A stretch of 32,956 nucleotides of DNA from Pseudomonadota bacterium (lineage in GTDB: Bacteria > Pseudomonadota > Alphaproteobacteria > Rhizobiales > Beijerinckiaceae). The notes under the pieces are model-generated. The model made no database searches and was not told the DNA's origin. It saw only the letters and a program-made list of their open reading frames with translations. Below are positions 25,643-32,956 of this stretch, one piece after another. The stretch lies in NCBI GenBank assembly GCA_021804825.1, contig JAJZGX010000022.1, forward strand, positions 1-32,956, read 5' to 3'. The translations under genes were made by a program, and so were the position numbers. The stretch's first letter is position 1; every line of letters starts with the position of its first letter.

Positions 25643-26035
25643 ATGACAAAGACCGTGCTGGTGGTCGAGGATCACGAGATGAACATGAAGTTGTTCCGGC
25701 ACCTGCTTGAATCGCTGCAATATCGCATTCTCGAAGCCCGCAATGGCGTCGATGCCGTGAAATTGGCGCGCGCTGAAGTTCCTGACCTGATTCTGATGGA
25801 TATGCAATTGCCTGGCGGTGCTTCAGGCACTGAAGTCACGCAATGGATCAAACAAGAAAAAGCCCTTGCGCATATACCAATCATTGCGGTTACGGCCTTC
25901 GCCATGAAGGGCGACGAAGAAAAATTCCGGCAAAGCGGCTGTGATGCCTACATGTCAAAACCAATATCGGTCGTTAAGTTTCTGGAAACAGTGAAGACCT
26001 ATCTTGGTGACTCCCCCGGGGCCGCCGCTTCATGA
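25643..26035 (+). CDS. divK: Single-domain response regulator DivK
   Basis: A 130-residue stand-alone receiver domain. The acidic pair Glu9-Asp10, phosphoacceptor Asp53 ([11 protein letters not shown]), Thr ([10 protein letters not shown]) and Lys (MSKPISV) are all present. With pleD directly downstream (ATGA overlap) this matches DivK, which in Caulobacter and rhizobia links the kinases PleC and DivJ to cell polarity and the CtrA pathway. The ATG at 25643 is preceded by aagaga; the frame is open 16 codons further up without support. It is divergent from the DUF3572-dinB pair. Confidence 0.93.
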   Translation: MTKTVLVVEDHEMNMKLFRHLLESLQYRILEARNGVDAVKLARAEVPDLILMDMQLPGGASGTEVTQWIKQEKALAHIPIIAVTAFAMKGDEEKFRQSGCDAYMSKPISVVKFLETVKTYLGDSPGAAAS

Positions 26036-27399
26036 CTGCACGAATACTCGTTGTTGACGACTTAGCTGCCAATACCAAGCTGCTCGAAGTGCGGCTATCT
26101 GCTGAGTATTTTGAGGTTATTGTCGCCAATAATGGTGTCGATGCCCTGCAAATCTGCCGTGCCGGACGTTGTGACATCGTGCTGCTCGATGCCATGATGC
26201 CGGGCATAGATGGGTTCGAAGTCTGCCGCCGCCTGAAGGCCGACAAACTGACGGCGCATCTGCCGGTCATCATCATCACCGCGCTTGATGAAGCGCGTGA
26301 TCGGGTGCGTGGTCTTGAGGCGGGCGCCGATGATTTTCTGACCAAGCCCGTCGATGAAATGGCGCTGATGGCGCGCGTGCGCTCGCTGACCCGCCTCAAG
26401 GTTTTCATGGATGAATTGCGTTCGCGGGCGCAGGCTTCCAACAAGATCGGCACGCTCGAACTCTTGCAATTATCCGCCGACAGGGAAGCGCTGGGTGGCC
26501 ATATCCTGCTGGTCGATGACCGTCCAAGTTCGTCCGAGCGCGTTGCTGCGGCGCTGACCGAGCACCACAAGATCGACATTGTCTCCGGCATCGCCGAGGC
26601 CCAGCACAATCTCGGAGAGCAGGATTATGATCTGGTGATTGTCGCGCTTTCAGTGCGGCTGTTTGATCCCTTGCGGCTTTGCAGCCAGATTCGGGCCATG
26701 GAAAAAACCCGGCAGACACCGATTTTGCTCATTGCCGAGACCGAGGATCGGGCGCGGGTGCTGCGTGGTCTCGAAATGGGTGTCAATGATTATCTGATGC
26801 GCCCGCTCGACCGCAATGAGCTGCGCGCGCGGGTGCGCACGCAATTGCGGCGCAAATATTATACCGAAAGCTTGCGCGAGAGCATGCAGGCGACCATTGA
26901 AATGGCGGTGATTGACCCACTGACCGGGCTCAACAACCGTCGCTATATGGAAAGCCAGCTTGGCAATGTGCTGCAAAAGGCAGAGGCGCGCCGCCGTCCG
27001 GTTTCACTGATGATTCTGGATATTGACCATTTCAAGCGGGTCAATGACACTTATGGCCATGGCGCAGGCGACGATGTTCTGAAAGGCTTCGCCCAGCGCG
27101 TGCGTCAGGTGATCCGCGCGGTCGATCTGATGTGTCGCCTGGGGGGTGAAGAATTTGTGATTCTCATGCCCGATACCGACATCGACTACGCCGCCATGAT
27201 TGCCGAGAGGGTTCGCAGCAGCGTCGAGGGCTCACTATTTCCGGTTGAGGGCGGTCGCAACCTGCCGATCACCGTGTCGATAGGCATCGCCGACAATTCT
27301 TCCAGCGCCGCGCCCGACGAAATTCTCAAACGCGCTGATATTGCGCTTTATCGCTCGAAATCCAACGGGCGCAATCAAGTTACCAAAGCCGCCGCCTGA
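26032..27399 (+). CDS. pleD: Diguanylate cyclase response regulator PleD
   Basis: A 455-residue protein: receiver 1 (residues about 3-120, phosphoacceptor Asp53), receiver 2 (about 156-273) and a GGDEF domain (about 295-450). Receiver 2 lacks the acceptor Asp ([10 protein letters not shown], Ala205 in its place), as expected for the dimerisation adaptor of PleD. The active site is GGEEF (371-375). An inhibitory site Arg362-x-x-Asp365 lies five residues before it, so product inhibition by c-di-GMP is expected. The ATG overlaps the divK stop, giving a two-gene operon. PleD makes c-di-GMP during the swarmer-to-stalked or sessile switch in alphaproteobacteria. Confidence 0.95.
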   Translation: MTARILVVDDLAANTKLLEVRLSAEYFEVIVANNGVDALQICRAGRCDIVLLDAMMPGIDGFEVCRRLKADKLTAHLPVIIITALDEARDRVRGLEAGADDFLTKPVDEMALMARVRSLTRLKVFMDELRSRAQASNKIGTLELLQLSADREALGGHILLVDDRPSSSERVAAALTEHHKIDIVSGIAEAQHNLGEQDYDLVIVALSVRLFDPLRLCSQIRAMEKTRQTPILLIAETEDRARVLRGLEMGVNDYLMRPLDRNELRARVRTQLRRKYYTESLRESMQATIEMAVIDPLTGLNNRRYMESQLGNVLQKAEARRRPVSLMILDIDHFKRVNDTYGHGAGDDVLKGFAQRVRQVIRAVDLMCRLGGEEFVILMPDTDIDYAAMIAERVRSSVEGSLFPVEGGRNLPITVSIGIADNSSSAAPDEILKRADIALYRSKSNGRNQVTKAAA

Positions 27400-27410
27400 A
27401 GCCGCGGCGG
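27389..27410. terminator. Hairpin between convergent pleD and rpmG
   Basis: The arms ccgccgc (27389-27395) and gcggcgg (27404-27410) are perfect complements around an eight-base loop that contains the pleD stop codon. Neither side has a proper T run. It may help terminate both convergent transcripts, but intrinsic termination is not certain. Confidence 0.35.
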
Positions 27411-27414
27411 ATGA

Positions 27415-27582
27415 TCACTTGATTTTGGTTTCCTTGAATTTCACATGCTTGCGCGCCACCGGATCATATTTCATCATCTCGAGCTTGTCGGTCTTGGTGC
27501 GGGCATTCTTCTTGGCGACGTAAAAGAAACCTGTGCCGGCTTCGGATTGCAGCTTGATCTTGATGGTGGCGGCTTTTGCCAT
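27415..27582 (-). CDS. rpmG: 50S ribosomal protein L33
   Basis: A 55-residue ribosomal protein: [40 protein letters not shown] and [15 protein letters not shown]. It is the cysteine-free type usual in alphaproteobacteria. The ATG at 27582 follows a weak ribosome binding site (gga). The gene converges with pleD, as in other alphaproteobacteria. A promoter lies about 80 bp upstream, and a hairpin (27604-27622) falls in the leader. Confidence 0.97.
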   Translation of the reverse strand: MAKAATIKIKLQSEAGTGFFYVAKKNARTKTDKLEMMKYDPVARKHVKFKETKIK

Positions 27583-27603
27583 GATAAAATCCAATGTTCG
27601 GGC

Positions 27604-27622
27604 TGTGCTGGCTTTCAGCACA
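27604..27622 (-). promoter_or_regulatory. Hairpin in the rpmG leader
   Basis: The seven-base arms tgtgctg and cagcaca flank a five-base loop. It lies between the predicted rpmG transcription start and its ATG, so the rpmG mRNA would carry it about 20 nt before the start codon. Function unknown; a translational control element is one option. Confidence 0.35.
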
Positions 27623-27659
27623 AAAACCCCGCCGACACCGCCGACAGGACGTTACCTTC

Positions 27660-27687
27660 CTTCTAAGCTGCCCTGCTCGCTTGTCAA
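27660..27687 (-). promoter_or_regulatory. Promoter for rpmG
   Basis: On the minus strand a perfect TTGACA (27687-27682) is followed after 16 bp by TAGAAG (27665-27660). Transcription would start near 27653, giving a leader of about 70 nt before the L33 ATG. Confidence 0.6.
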
Positions 27688-27786
27688 GATCAACGTGGCA
27701 TGCCGCGCGCGATGCCCACCGCCCCAGTTGACGGCACGCGTGTCAATCGCCACAACGGGCCATCTTTGCCTAACCTTGGAAGCAGC

Positions 27787-28491
27787 ATGACCCCGCCTCT
27801 CCGCAGCCCGGCCCAGAGCCGCATTGCTGAACTCGCCGCCCAGTGGCTGCTCGAAATCGGCGCGATATTGTTTCGACCCGAGCCGCCTTTCATTTTCACG
27901 TCGGGCTGGGCAAGCCCGGTCTATACCGACATGCGCAAAGTCATCGCGTTTCCCCGCACCAGGACGGCGCTGGTGTCCGCCGCCGCCGAGATCATCCGCG
28001 AAAACATCGGCTGTGAATCGCTCGATGTGATCGCGGGCGGCGAGACCGCCGGCATTCCCTATGCCGCTTGGCTGGCTACCGAATTGGCCTTGCCGATGCA
28101 ATATGTGCGCAAGAAACCCAAGGGTTTTGGCCGCAATGCCCGGATCGAGGGCGAAGTTCGCGATGGCGCGCGGGTGCTGCTGGTCGAAGATCTCGCCACC
28201 GACGGGCGTTCCAAGGTGAATTTCGTGGAGGCCATCCGTGAATCCGGCCAAGTCTGCACCGATGCGCTGGTGTTTTTCTATTATGGCATTTTTGCCGAAG
28301 CTGAATCGGATCTCGCAAAGCACGACATCAGGCTGCATGCCCTGACGACATGGCACGATGTGCTGAAAGTCGCGAAATCCAAAGGCGCATTTGCAAAACC
28401 GGTGCTGGCCGAAGTCGAGCGCTTTCTGGCGGAACCAGCGGCGTGGTCGGCGGCGCATGGCGGCGTCTCCTCGTTCAAAGCTGGTGGGTGA
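27787..28491 (+). CDS. pyrE: Orotate phosphoribosyltransferase
   Basis: A 234-residue cytoplasmic enzyme that joins orotate to PRPP in UMP synthesis. The PRPP-binding motif is VLLVEDLATDGRSK (about residues 130-143). The FIFTSGWASPVYTDMRK block and QYVRKKPKGFGRNARIEG loop are typical of the longer alphaproteobacterial form. The ATG at 27787 has ggaag upstream; the frame is open 29 codons further left without a ribosome site. The DUF815 ATPase gene starts five bases after its stop. Confidence 0.94.
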   Translation: MTPPLRSPAQSRIAELAAQWLLEIGAILFRPEPPFIFTSGWASPVYTDMRKVIAFPRTRTALVSAAAEIIRENIGCESLDVIAGGETAGIPYAAWLATELALPMQYVRKKPKGFGRNARIEGEVRDGARVLLVEDLATDGRSKVNFVEAIRESGQVCTDALVFFYYGIFAEAESDLAKHDIRLHALTTWHDVLKVAKSKGAFAKPVLAEVERFLAEPAAWSAAHGGVSSFKAGG

Positions 28492-28495
28492 CATT

Positions 28496-29356
28496 GTGAA
28501 CAGCGACGAAACCATGCTCCTTGCCCGCATTGCGGCACTGTTGGAGCGTCTGGCGCCTGCCCCTGCCGCCACCGCCGATTTTGCTGCTGCCGATGCCTTT
28601 GTCTGGCACCCGAAAGAGGGCGCGCTGGCACCGGTCGTGAAGGTCAATCGTGTCGATCTTGGCCTGCTGAAGGGCATCGACCGCGTACGCGATGAACTCG
28701 GCGCCAATACCGAGCGTTTTGCAAAAGGCCTGCCCGCCAATAATGCGTTGCTCTGGGGCGCACGCGGCATGGGCAAATCCTCGCTGGTCAAGGCCGTTCA
28801 CGCGGCGATCAACGCCACGGCAGACGCAGCCAACCGGCTCAAACTCATCGAGATCCATCGCGAGGACATCGATTCACTGCCGCTGTTGATGGGGCTTGTG
28901 CGGCCCGCGCCCTACCGCTGCATCATTTTTTGCGATGATTTGTCGTTCGATCACGACGACACCTCCTATAAATCGCTGAAGGCTGTGCTGGAGGGCGGCA
29001 TCGAGGGGCGGCCCGACAATGTCATTTTTTACGCGACCTCGAACCGTCGCCACCTGCTGCCGCGCGACATGATGGATAACGAGGCCTCAACAGCCATCAA
29101 CCCGGGCGAGGCGCTGGAAGAGAAAGTGTCGCTGTCCGATCGTTTCGGCCTTTGGCTCGGCTTTCATCGCTGCTCGCAGGATGATTATCTGGCGATGGTT
29201 GCCGGTTATGCCGCAGCCTTCAATCTCAAGCTCGATGAGGCTGCACGTGATGCCGAGGCGCTGGAATGGGCCGCCACCCGCGGCTCACGGTCAGGCCGCA
29301 CGGCATGGCAATTTGTCCAGGATCTGGCAGGACGGCTGGGGCAGATGATGGCTTGA
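28496..29356 (+). CDS. DUF815 family AAA-type ATPase
   Basis: A P-loop ATPase of about 286 residues. Walker A is GARGMGKSS (88-96) and the Walker B region is RCIIFCDDLSFDHDD. It continues with KAVLEGGIEGRPDNVIFYATSNRRHLLPRD, the sensor-1 Asn-containing block that defines DUF815, and the EEKVSLSDRFGLWLGF segment. The cellular role is unknown. I place the start at GTG 28496; GTG 28484 (overlapping pyrE) and ATG 28514 are alternatives. It is probably cotranscribed with pyrE. Confidence 0.85.
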   Translation: MNSDETMLLARIAALLERLAPAPAATADFAAADAFVWHPKEGALAPVVKVNRVDLGLLKGIDRVRDELGANTERFAKGLPANNALLWGARGMGKSSLVKAVHAAINATADAANRLKLIEIHREDIDSLPLLMGLVRPAPYRCIIFCDDLSFDHDDTSYKSLKAVLEGGIEGRPDNVIFYATSNRRHLLPRDMMDNEASTAINPGEALEEKVSLSDRFGLWLGFHRCSQDDYLAMVAGYAAAFNLKLDEAARDAEALEWAATRGSRSGRTAWQFVQDLAGRLGQMMA

Positions 29357-29688
29357 ATGGCGTATCGGCGCCAAAGAGCAGCCCGATGCGACGTGCTTGA
29401 ATGCCGAAAGACACTGACAATTGCTGAAAATTCGGGCAAGCTCAAGCTTGCGCCTTCGTCTTTAGTATGATAGCCTGCTTTCAGTCTGGTGGTAAAGACA
29501 CGTTGGTGACTTCGATGCAACTTGGTTGCGCCCCTGAAGATTGAGGGCCCGAATAGACATGGCTCGCTAGACTTGGATGCAATCTTGGAATGTTAAACCC
29601 AAAGAGAAACTGACCTAGAAATTCAGAAACAGCGTGGCTTTGTCACAGACAAGACTTGCAATGTCCTTCTCTGAAAAGGTTGCAGCCC
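29357..29688. other. Gene-free region with a palindrome
   Basis: This 332 bp stretch is more AT-rich than its flanks and has no supported gene on either strand. It contains a perfect palindrome, gcaagct-ca-agcttgc (29436-29451). No complete -35/-10 pair was found, although the promoter of the downstream secreted protein must lie here. Nothing resembles a known ncRNA. Confidence 0.45.
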
Positions 29689-30336
29689 ATGAAAGTCTTA
29701 GTTGTAGCCGCGTGCTTGATGGCATTTACTGCCATGCCCACAAGAGTGCTGGCCTGCCCCGGACAAACCGGCAAGGTTATTTTTTCTGATAATTTTTCCG
29801 ATGACACCGGCGGCTGGGATCCAGCTCAGGGCAAATGGGCCAAAGCCGGTGATTATGTCGTAACTCTGCCAAAAGGCAGTTACCTGACCGACGATTTCAA
29901 CCAGACATTCAACGCCGACAGCGGCGATTTCTGCGTGGTTGGAAAATTTCCGGCCGGCACGGCCGATCCCAAGAACCCGTCAGCGGTTCGCCTTGACTTC
30001 TGGGCCACTGATTACCAGAATTACTTCGAACTGCATGTCGGCACCGATAAAGACGTATTTCTGAGCAAGCTTGTAAAAAACGTCTTCACCAACATCTGGG
30101 ACGTGCCGAGTTCGGATGCCGTAAACATCACGCCGGGGGCATCAAACACGCTCCGCGTGGTTGTGAAGGATCAAAAGATCTCTGCTTATGTGAATGGCAA
30201 ACTGATCAAGGTCATTCGCGCGCAAATGCCTGACGGAGCTAACAAATTCGGATTTGGTGGGAGCTTTACGAACGACAAGGCGCTGGTCAATACGGATTTT
30301 CATTTTCAAGACTACAATGTCACTGCGGCGCCATGA
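29689..30336 (+). CDS. Secreted concanavalin A-like (lectin/glucanase fold) protein
   Basis: A 215-residue protein with a signal peptide (about residues 1-22, MKVLVVAACLMAFTAM onward). The mature part begins CPGQTGKVIFSDNFSDDTGGWD, continues with LDFWATDYQNYFELHVGTDK and LRVVVKDQKISAYVNGKLIKV, and ends FHFQDYNV. This is the layout of LamG/DUF1080-like beta-sandwich domains that bind or cleave sugars. Two cysteines (in ACPGQ and DFCVVG) could form a disulfide. No catalytic residues can be assigned. The start ATG at 29689 has aagg ten bases upstream. Gene neighbours give no partner. Confidence 0.6.
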   Translation: MKVLVVAACLMAFTAMPTRVLACPGQTGKVIFSDNFSDDTGGWDPAQGKWAKAGDYVVTLPKGSYLTDDFNQTFNADSGDFCVVGKFPAGTADPKNPSAVRLDFWATDYQNYFELHVGTDKDVFLSKLVKNVFTNIWDVPSSDAVNITPGASNTLRVVVKDQKISAYVNGKLIKVIRAQMPDGANKFGFGGSFTNDKALVNTDFHFQDYNVTAAP

Positions 30337-30357
30337 CTTGACCTGAGACACCGCGAA

Positions 30358-30375
30358 CCCAGCTTGTCAGCTGGG
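30358..30375. terminator. Hairpin between convergent genes
   Basis: The arms cccagct and agctggg enclose a four-base loop (tgtc) in the 81 bp between the lectin-fold gene and the cytochrome gene. It is a stable stem but has no T run on either side, so an intrinsic terminator is not proven. Confidence 0.35.
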
Positions 30376-30417
30376 GCCGCAAGGTGTGTCCACGAATTGC
30401 GCAAGGGCGCGAGTCGG

Positions 30418-31845
30418 TCAGGGGTCGACAATTTGCAACGCACGCAGGAAGGCAATGACGTCCTGCTGGTCGGCAGGCGTTGCGGCGAGATAGGCATCGC
30501 GCGCGAACCGGGCGCTGCCACCATGCGCGGCGATGATCGATTCCAGCGTGTGGAAATTGCCTCTGTGGCCATAAGGTGCGGTTGAGCCCGCGCCCCAGAG
30601 GCGCGGCGTCATGAACACATCGCGCTCGACAAAGCGCTGCGCCAGCACTTCATTGCCGAGCGCTTTGACTTGATCATCCACCATATTGTGCCGCTTCAAA
30701 TCGCTGAACAGCGGGATCAGCCATTCGCCCTTGGCGTTGCGTTTGAGCGATGCCGCATAGGGCTGCTTCGCCAAATCGATCACAATCGGCGCCTTCACCT
30801 CACCAGCCCGCAGCGTCCCTGCCGTGTCATAGGGGCCGGGATCGGTGAAAAGCATCGATTTGAGTGGCAAAGTCTGCACATGGCAGAGCGCGCAGCCGAG
30901 GTGATCGAACTCTTTGGCGCCCTTGGCGGCGGCGTCCTTCCAATCCTGGGGCAGATGCGCCTTGACGGTCGGCGGTGGCAGTGTCGCCTGCCAGGCCACG
31001 AGCGCCGAAACATCGCCGCGGGTTATGGCATTCGGCACGCCCGAGCCATCGAAATCATCCGTCCCGGTCCAGCGGGCCCCGAAGCGCTCCGACGCCTCCA
31101 TGCCATGATGGGCATTGAGAGCATTGATTGTGAACTGCCTGATCGAGGCAAAGACGCCCTTGCGGCCAAAGGGCCTGACAATCAGGTCATTGTCGATGCC
31201 CTTGATCTGCGAAAGATCAACAACCCCGTCGGGTTTGGCGGTGATCGAGCCGAAGCGCACCCCCTTGCTCACAAGATCAACCGAAACCGGCTTGCCGGAA
31301 GCCCAAGCCTGCTTCACCGCCGTTTCGCGCTCGGCTTGCAGGTCAGCCGTCATTTCACGGCCGAGCAATTCAACCAGTCCATCGCCAAAAATGGCCTGGG
31401 TATGGCGCTCGTTTGAGAAGGTCGGGTCGGTTGAATCAAACTGCGCGCTCTCGAAACCCTCCGAGACAAAGGCATTGGCCACCGTGTCACCTGCCCCGCC
31501 GGCAAAGGGTTGATTGTGACACGAGGCACAAGCACTCGAGTCCGGGCCACTGAGGCGGCTGAAACGAGGATTGGTGCCGTGGACGCGCTTGGTCGGGATG
31601 ATGGCCTGTGTCGCATCGGGTCGGCCTGCGCCATCGGCACGGGTGAATTTCGCGGTGAACAATACGCCGCCGCGAGCAACCAGCCCCTTGATGCCAGCCG
31701 CGCCCTGCTTGACGATGTCTGCAAAATGCAGATGCGGATGGTCAGGCGTGAACACCCGCTCGTCCCAGCTCGCACCCAAGGCCAGCCCACTGGCCAGCGC
31801 CACCATGCCAGCCCCCAGCAATATTCCGGCCGTGATCTTGCGCAA
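30418..31845 (-). CDS. Periplasmic di-heme c-type oxidoreductase (cytochrome c peroxidase-like)
   Basis: A 475-residue protein with an N-terminal export signal (MRKITAGILLGAGMVALASG, cleavage near GAS). Two haem c sites are present: CASCH (106-110) and CALCH (318-322). FDGSGVPNAITRGD (266-279) looks like a calcium loop between them. The general layout fits the di-heme oxidoreductase/peroxidase-like family (DUF1111), whose members pass electrons to or from small periplasmic partners; the substrate is unknown. The start is a TTG at 31845 with ggggag eight bases upstream. The frame is open to 31965, but that part contains the promoter. It is divergent from the sugar-binding protein gene. Confidence 0.82.
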   Translation of the reverse strand: MRKITAGILLGAGMVALASGLALGASWDERVFTPDHPHLHFADIVKQGAAGIKGLVARGGVLFTAKFTRADGAGRPDATQAIIPTKRVHGTNPRFSRLSGPDSSACASCHNQPFAGGAGDTVANAFVSEGFESAQFDSTDPTFSNERHTQAIFGDGLVELLGREMTADLQAERETAVKQAWASGKPVSVDLVSKGVRFGSITAKPDGVVDLSQIKGIDNDLIVRPFGRKGVFASIRQFTINALNAHHGMEASERFGARWTGTDDFDGSGVPNAITRGDVSALVAWQATLPPPTVKAHLPQDWKDAAAKGAKEFDHLGCALCHVQTLPLKSMLFTDPGPYDTAGTLRAGEVKAPIVIDLAKQPYAASLKRNAKGEWLIPLFSDLKRHNMVDDQVKALGNEVLAQRFVERDVFMTPRLWGAGSTAPYGHRGNFHTLESIIAAHGGSARFARDAYLAATPADQQDVIAFLRALQIVDP

Positions 31846-31909
31846 AATCCACACTCCCCGGTTGCGAGCTGCTTCTTGCTGATCTTGAGTCCCGAGCCCG
31901 ATTAAATTG

Positions 31910-31938
31910 ATCTTATGTGCCTTCGATGCGATTGACAA
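31910..31938 (-). promoter_or_regulatory. Promoter for the di-heme oxidoreductase gene
   Basis: TTGTCA (31938-31933), a 17 bp spacer and TAAGAT (31915-31910) on the minus strand fit a sigma-70-type promoter, giving a leader of about 58 nt. Its position supports the TTG start at 31845. An inverted repeat (31924-31931 and 31960-31967) overlaps it. Confidence 0.55.
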
Positions 31939-32053
31939 GATCGTTCCAAAAAGCCAATCTCGCATCGTGGTTGGTTGGGAAACCTGATCAACTTCGAAGA
32001 ATCACGTCGGACCTTCCGCCTTGCAGCGGACGGCCGTTTGGGAGGATGTTGAA

Positions 32054-32956
32054 ATGAGATTTAGCAGCAAGATGGTCATTGGTGCCGCGCTTTTGGCCAC
32101 GGCCAGCGTCACCAGCCTCGGTGCCATGGCCGCCGCGAAAAAGCCGGTGGTTGTCGGTGTGTCGTGGTCGAATTTCCAGGAAGAACGCTGGAAGACCGAC
32201 GAAGCGGCGATCAAGGGCGTTCTGGCCAAGGATCACGCCAAATATATCTCGGCTGACGCGCAATCTTCTGCCACCAAGCAGCTCAACGATGTCGACAGCC
32301 TGATCGCGCAAGGCGCGACCGTGCTGATCCTGCTCGCCGTTGACGACAAGGCGATCATTCCCGCCGTCAAGAAGGCCAATGCCGCCGGCATCCCGGTGAT
32401 TGCCTATGACCGCGAAATCGAAGATCCGAGCGTACTTTATCTGACCTTTGACAATGTCGGCGTCGGCCGCCTGATGGCCAAGGCCGTCATGGCCGTGAAG
32501 CCGAAGGGCAATTATGTCTTCATCAAGGGTGACAAGGGTGATCCGAATGCAGGGTTCCTTTATTCCGGCATGATGCAGGTGCTTGGCCCGGCGATCAAGT
32601 CTGGCGCGATCAAGAACGTCGGCGAAACCTTCACCGATGGCTGGAAGCCTGACAATGCGCAGAAGGAAATGGAACAGATCCTCACCAAGGATAACAACAA
32701 GGTCGATGCCGTGATGTCGGAAAACGACGGCATGGCGACCGGTGCATCGGCAGCGCTGAAAGCGCAAGGCCTGCTCGGCACAGTGGCTTTGACGGGTCAG
32801 GATGGCGACCATGCTGCGCTCAACCGCGTGGCACGTGGCGAGCAGACCCTGTCGGTCTGGAAGGACGTGCGCGTGCTCGGTCGTGAAGCCGCCAGAGACG
32901 CGGTGCTTTTGGCACATGGCACGAAAATGTCAGCAATTCCGGGCGTCAAGGTGTTT
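32054..32956 (+). CDS. xylF: D-xylose ABC transporter substrate-binding protein (partial)
   Basis: A gene running off the right edge, with 301 codons visible and no stop. The ATG at 32054 has ggagg eight bases upstream. A signal peptide covers about residues 1-26 (LGAMAA before AKKPV). The mature protein begins [19 protein letters not shown], with [24 protein letters not shown] and [15 protein letters not shown], and a [11 protein letters not shown] block; these match XylF-type periplasmic binding proteins of the type I fold. Ligand specificity for xylose is inferred from overall similarity; ribose or other pentoses are possible. The transporter ATPase and permease would be expected just beyond the window. 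Confidence 0.88.
   Translation, partial: MRFSSKMVIGAALLATASVTSLGAMAAAKKPVVVGVSWSNFQEERWKTDEAAIKGVLAKDHAKYISADAQSSATKQLNDVDSLIAQGATVLILLAVDDKAIIPAVKKANAAGIPVIAYDREIEDPSVLYLTFDNVGVGRLMAKAVMAVKPKGNYVFIKGDKGDPNAGFLYSGMMQVLGPAIKSGAIKNVGETFTDGWKPDNAQKEMEQILTKDNNKVDAVMSENDGMATGASAALKAQGLLGTVALTGQDGDHAALNRVARGEQTLSVWKDVRVLGREAARDAVLLAHGTKMSAIPGVKVF

Noticed and set aside
29740-29760. Lipoprotein cleavage site in the lectin-fold protein (VLAC)
   Set aside because: The residue before the motif is Arg and the -2 position is Leu, so it does not fit a normal lipobox; ordinary signal peptidase cleavage is more likely.
31933-31959. TTGACA on the plus strand as the xylF promoter
   Set aside because: No acceptable -10 box follows at 16-18 bp (caatct at 17); the same bases serve better as the minus-strand -35 box.
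31988-32917. 309-codon minus-strand frame opposite xylF
   Set aside because: The plus strand encodes a full XylF-type protein here with signal peptide and ribosome site.

Overview
The window reads as chromosomal DNA from an alphaproteobacterium, most likely of the Hyphomicrobiales (Rhizobiales). The basis is the divK-pleD-rpmG block, a DinB polymerase with an N-terminal four-cysteine motif next to a DUF3572 gene, the alphaproteobacterial type of OxyR/KatG pair, a GC-rich GTA-type head gene cluster, and the codon use. I cannot name a genus.

Region 1 (about 1-8260, minus strand) is the head half of a gene transfer agent (GTA)-like cluster in the canonical RcGTA order: a g1-position gene, terminase (g2), portal (g3), a g3.5-position gene, an extra 50-codon ORF, prohead protease (g4), HK97 capsid (g5), head-tail connector (g6), head closure (g7), tail terminator (g8) and major tail protein (g9). 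The tail genes, if present, lie beyond the left edge. Starts and stops overlap through most of the cluster (GTGA, ATGA, TGATG). Two things interrupt it. A complete secreted trypsin-fold protease gene sits on the opposite strand between g5 and g6. A gene-free gap with an intrinsic terminator separates terminase from portal. A candidate operon promoter with phased A-tracts lies before g1.

Region 2 (8361-12661) holds a YcgN-type cysteine-cluster protein, a bifunctional PBP1A-family peptidoglycan synthase with a TTG start, and a pair of small DUF1214/DUF1254 envelope proteins.

Region 3 (12720-17610) looks like accessory catabolism: a nitronate monooxygenase with a palindrome over its -35 box, a secreted tannase/feruloyl-esterase-family hydrolase with a nested inverted repeat just before its ribosome binding site, and a flavin monooxygenase fused to an N-terminal NTF2-like domain.

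Region 4 (17641-20889) is the divergent katG/oxyR peroxide-defence pair. OxyR keeps both redox cysteines.

Region 5 (20908-29356) is core housekeeping: xerC, leuB, a YcgL-like nucleotidyltransferase, dinB with DUF3572, divK-pleD, rpmG, pyrE and a DUF815 ATPase.

Region 6 (29689-32956) holds a secreted lectin-fold protein, a periplasmic di-heme c-type oxidoreductase, and, divergent from it, the start of a xylF-type sugar-binding protein gene cut by the right edge.

No rRNA, tRNA, CRISPR array or insertion sequence was seen. The most unusual part is the GTA cluster with its embedded antisense protease, extra small gene and internal terminator.
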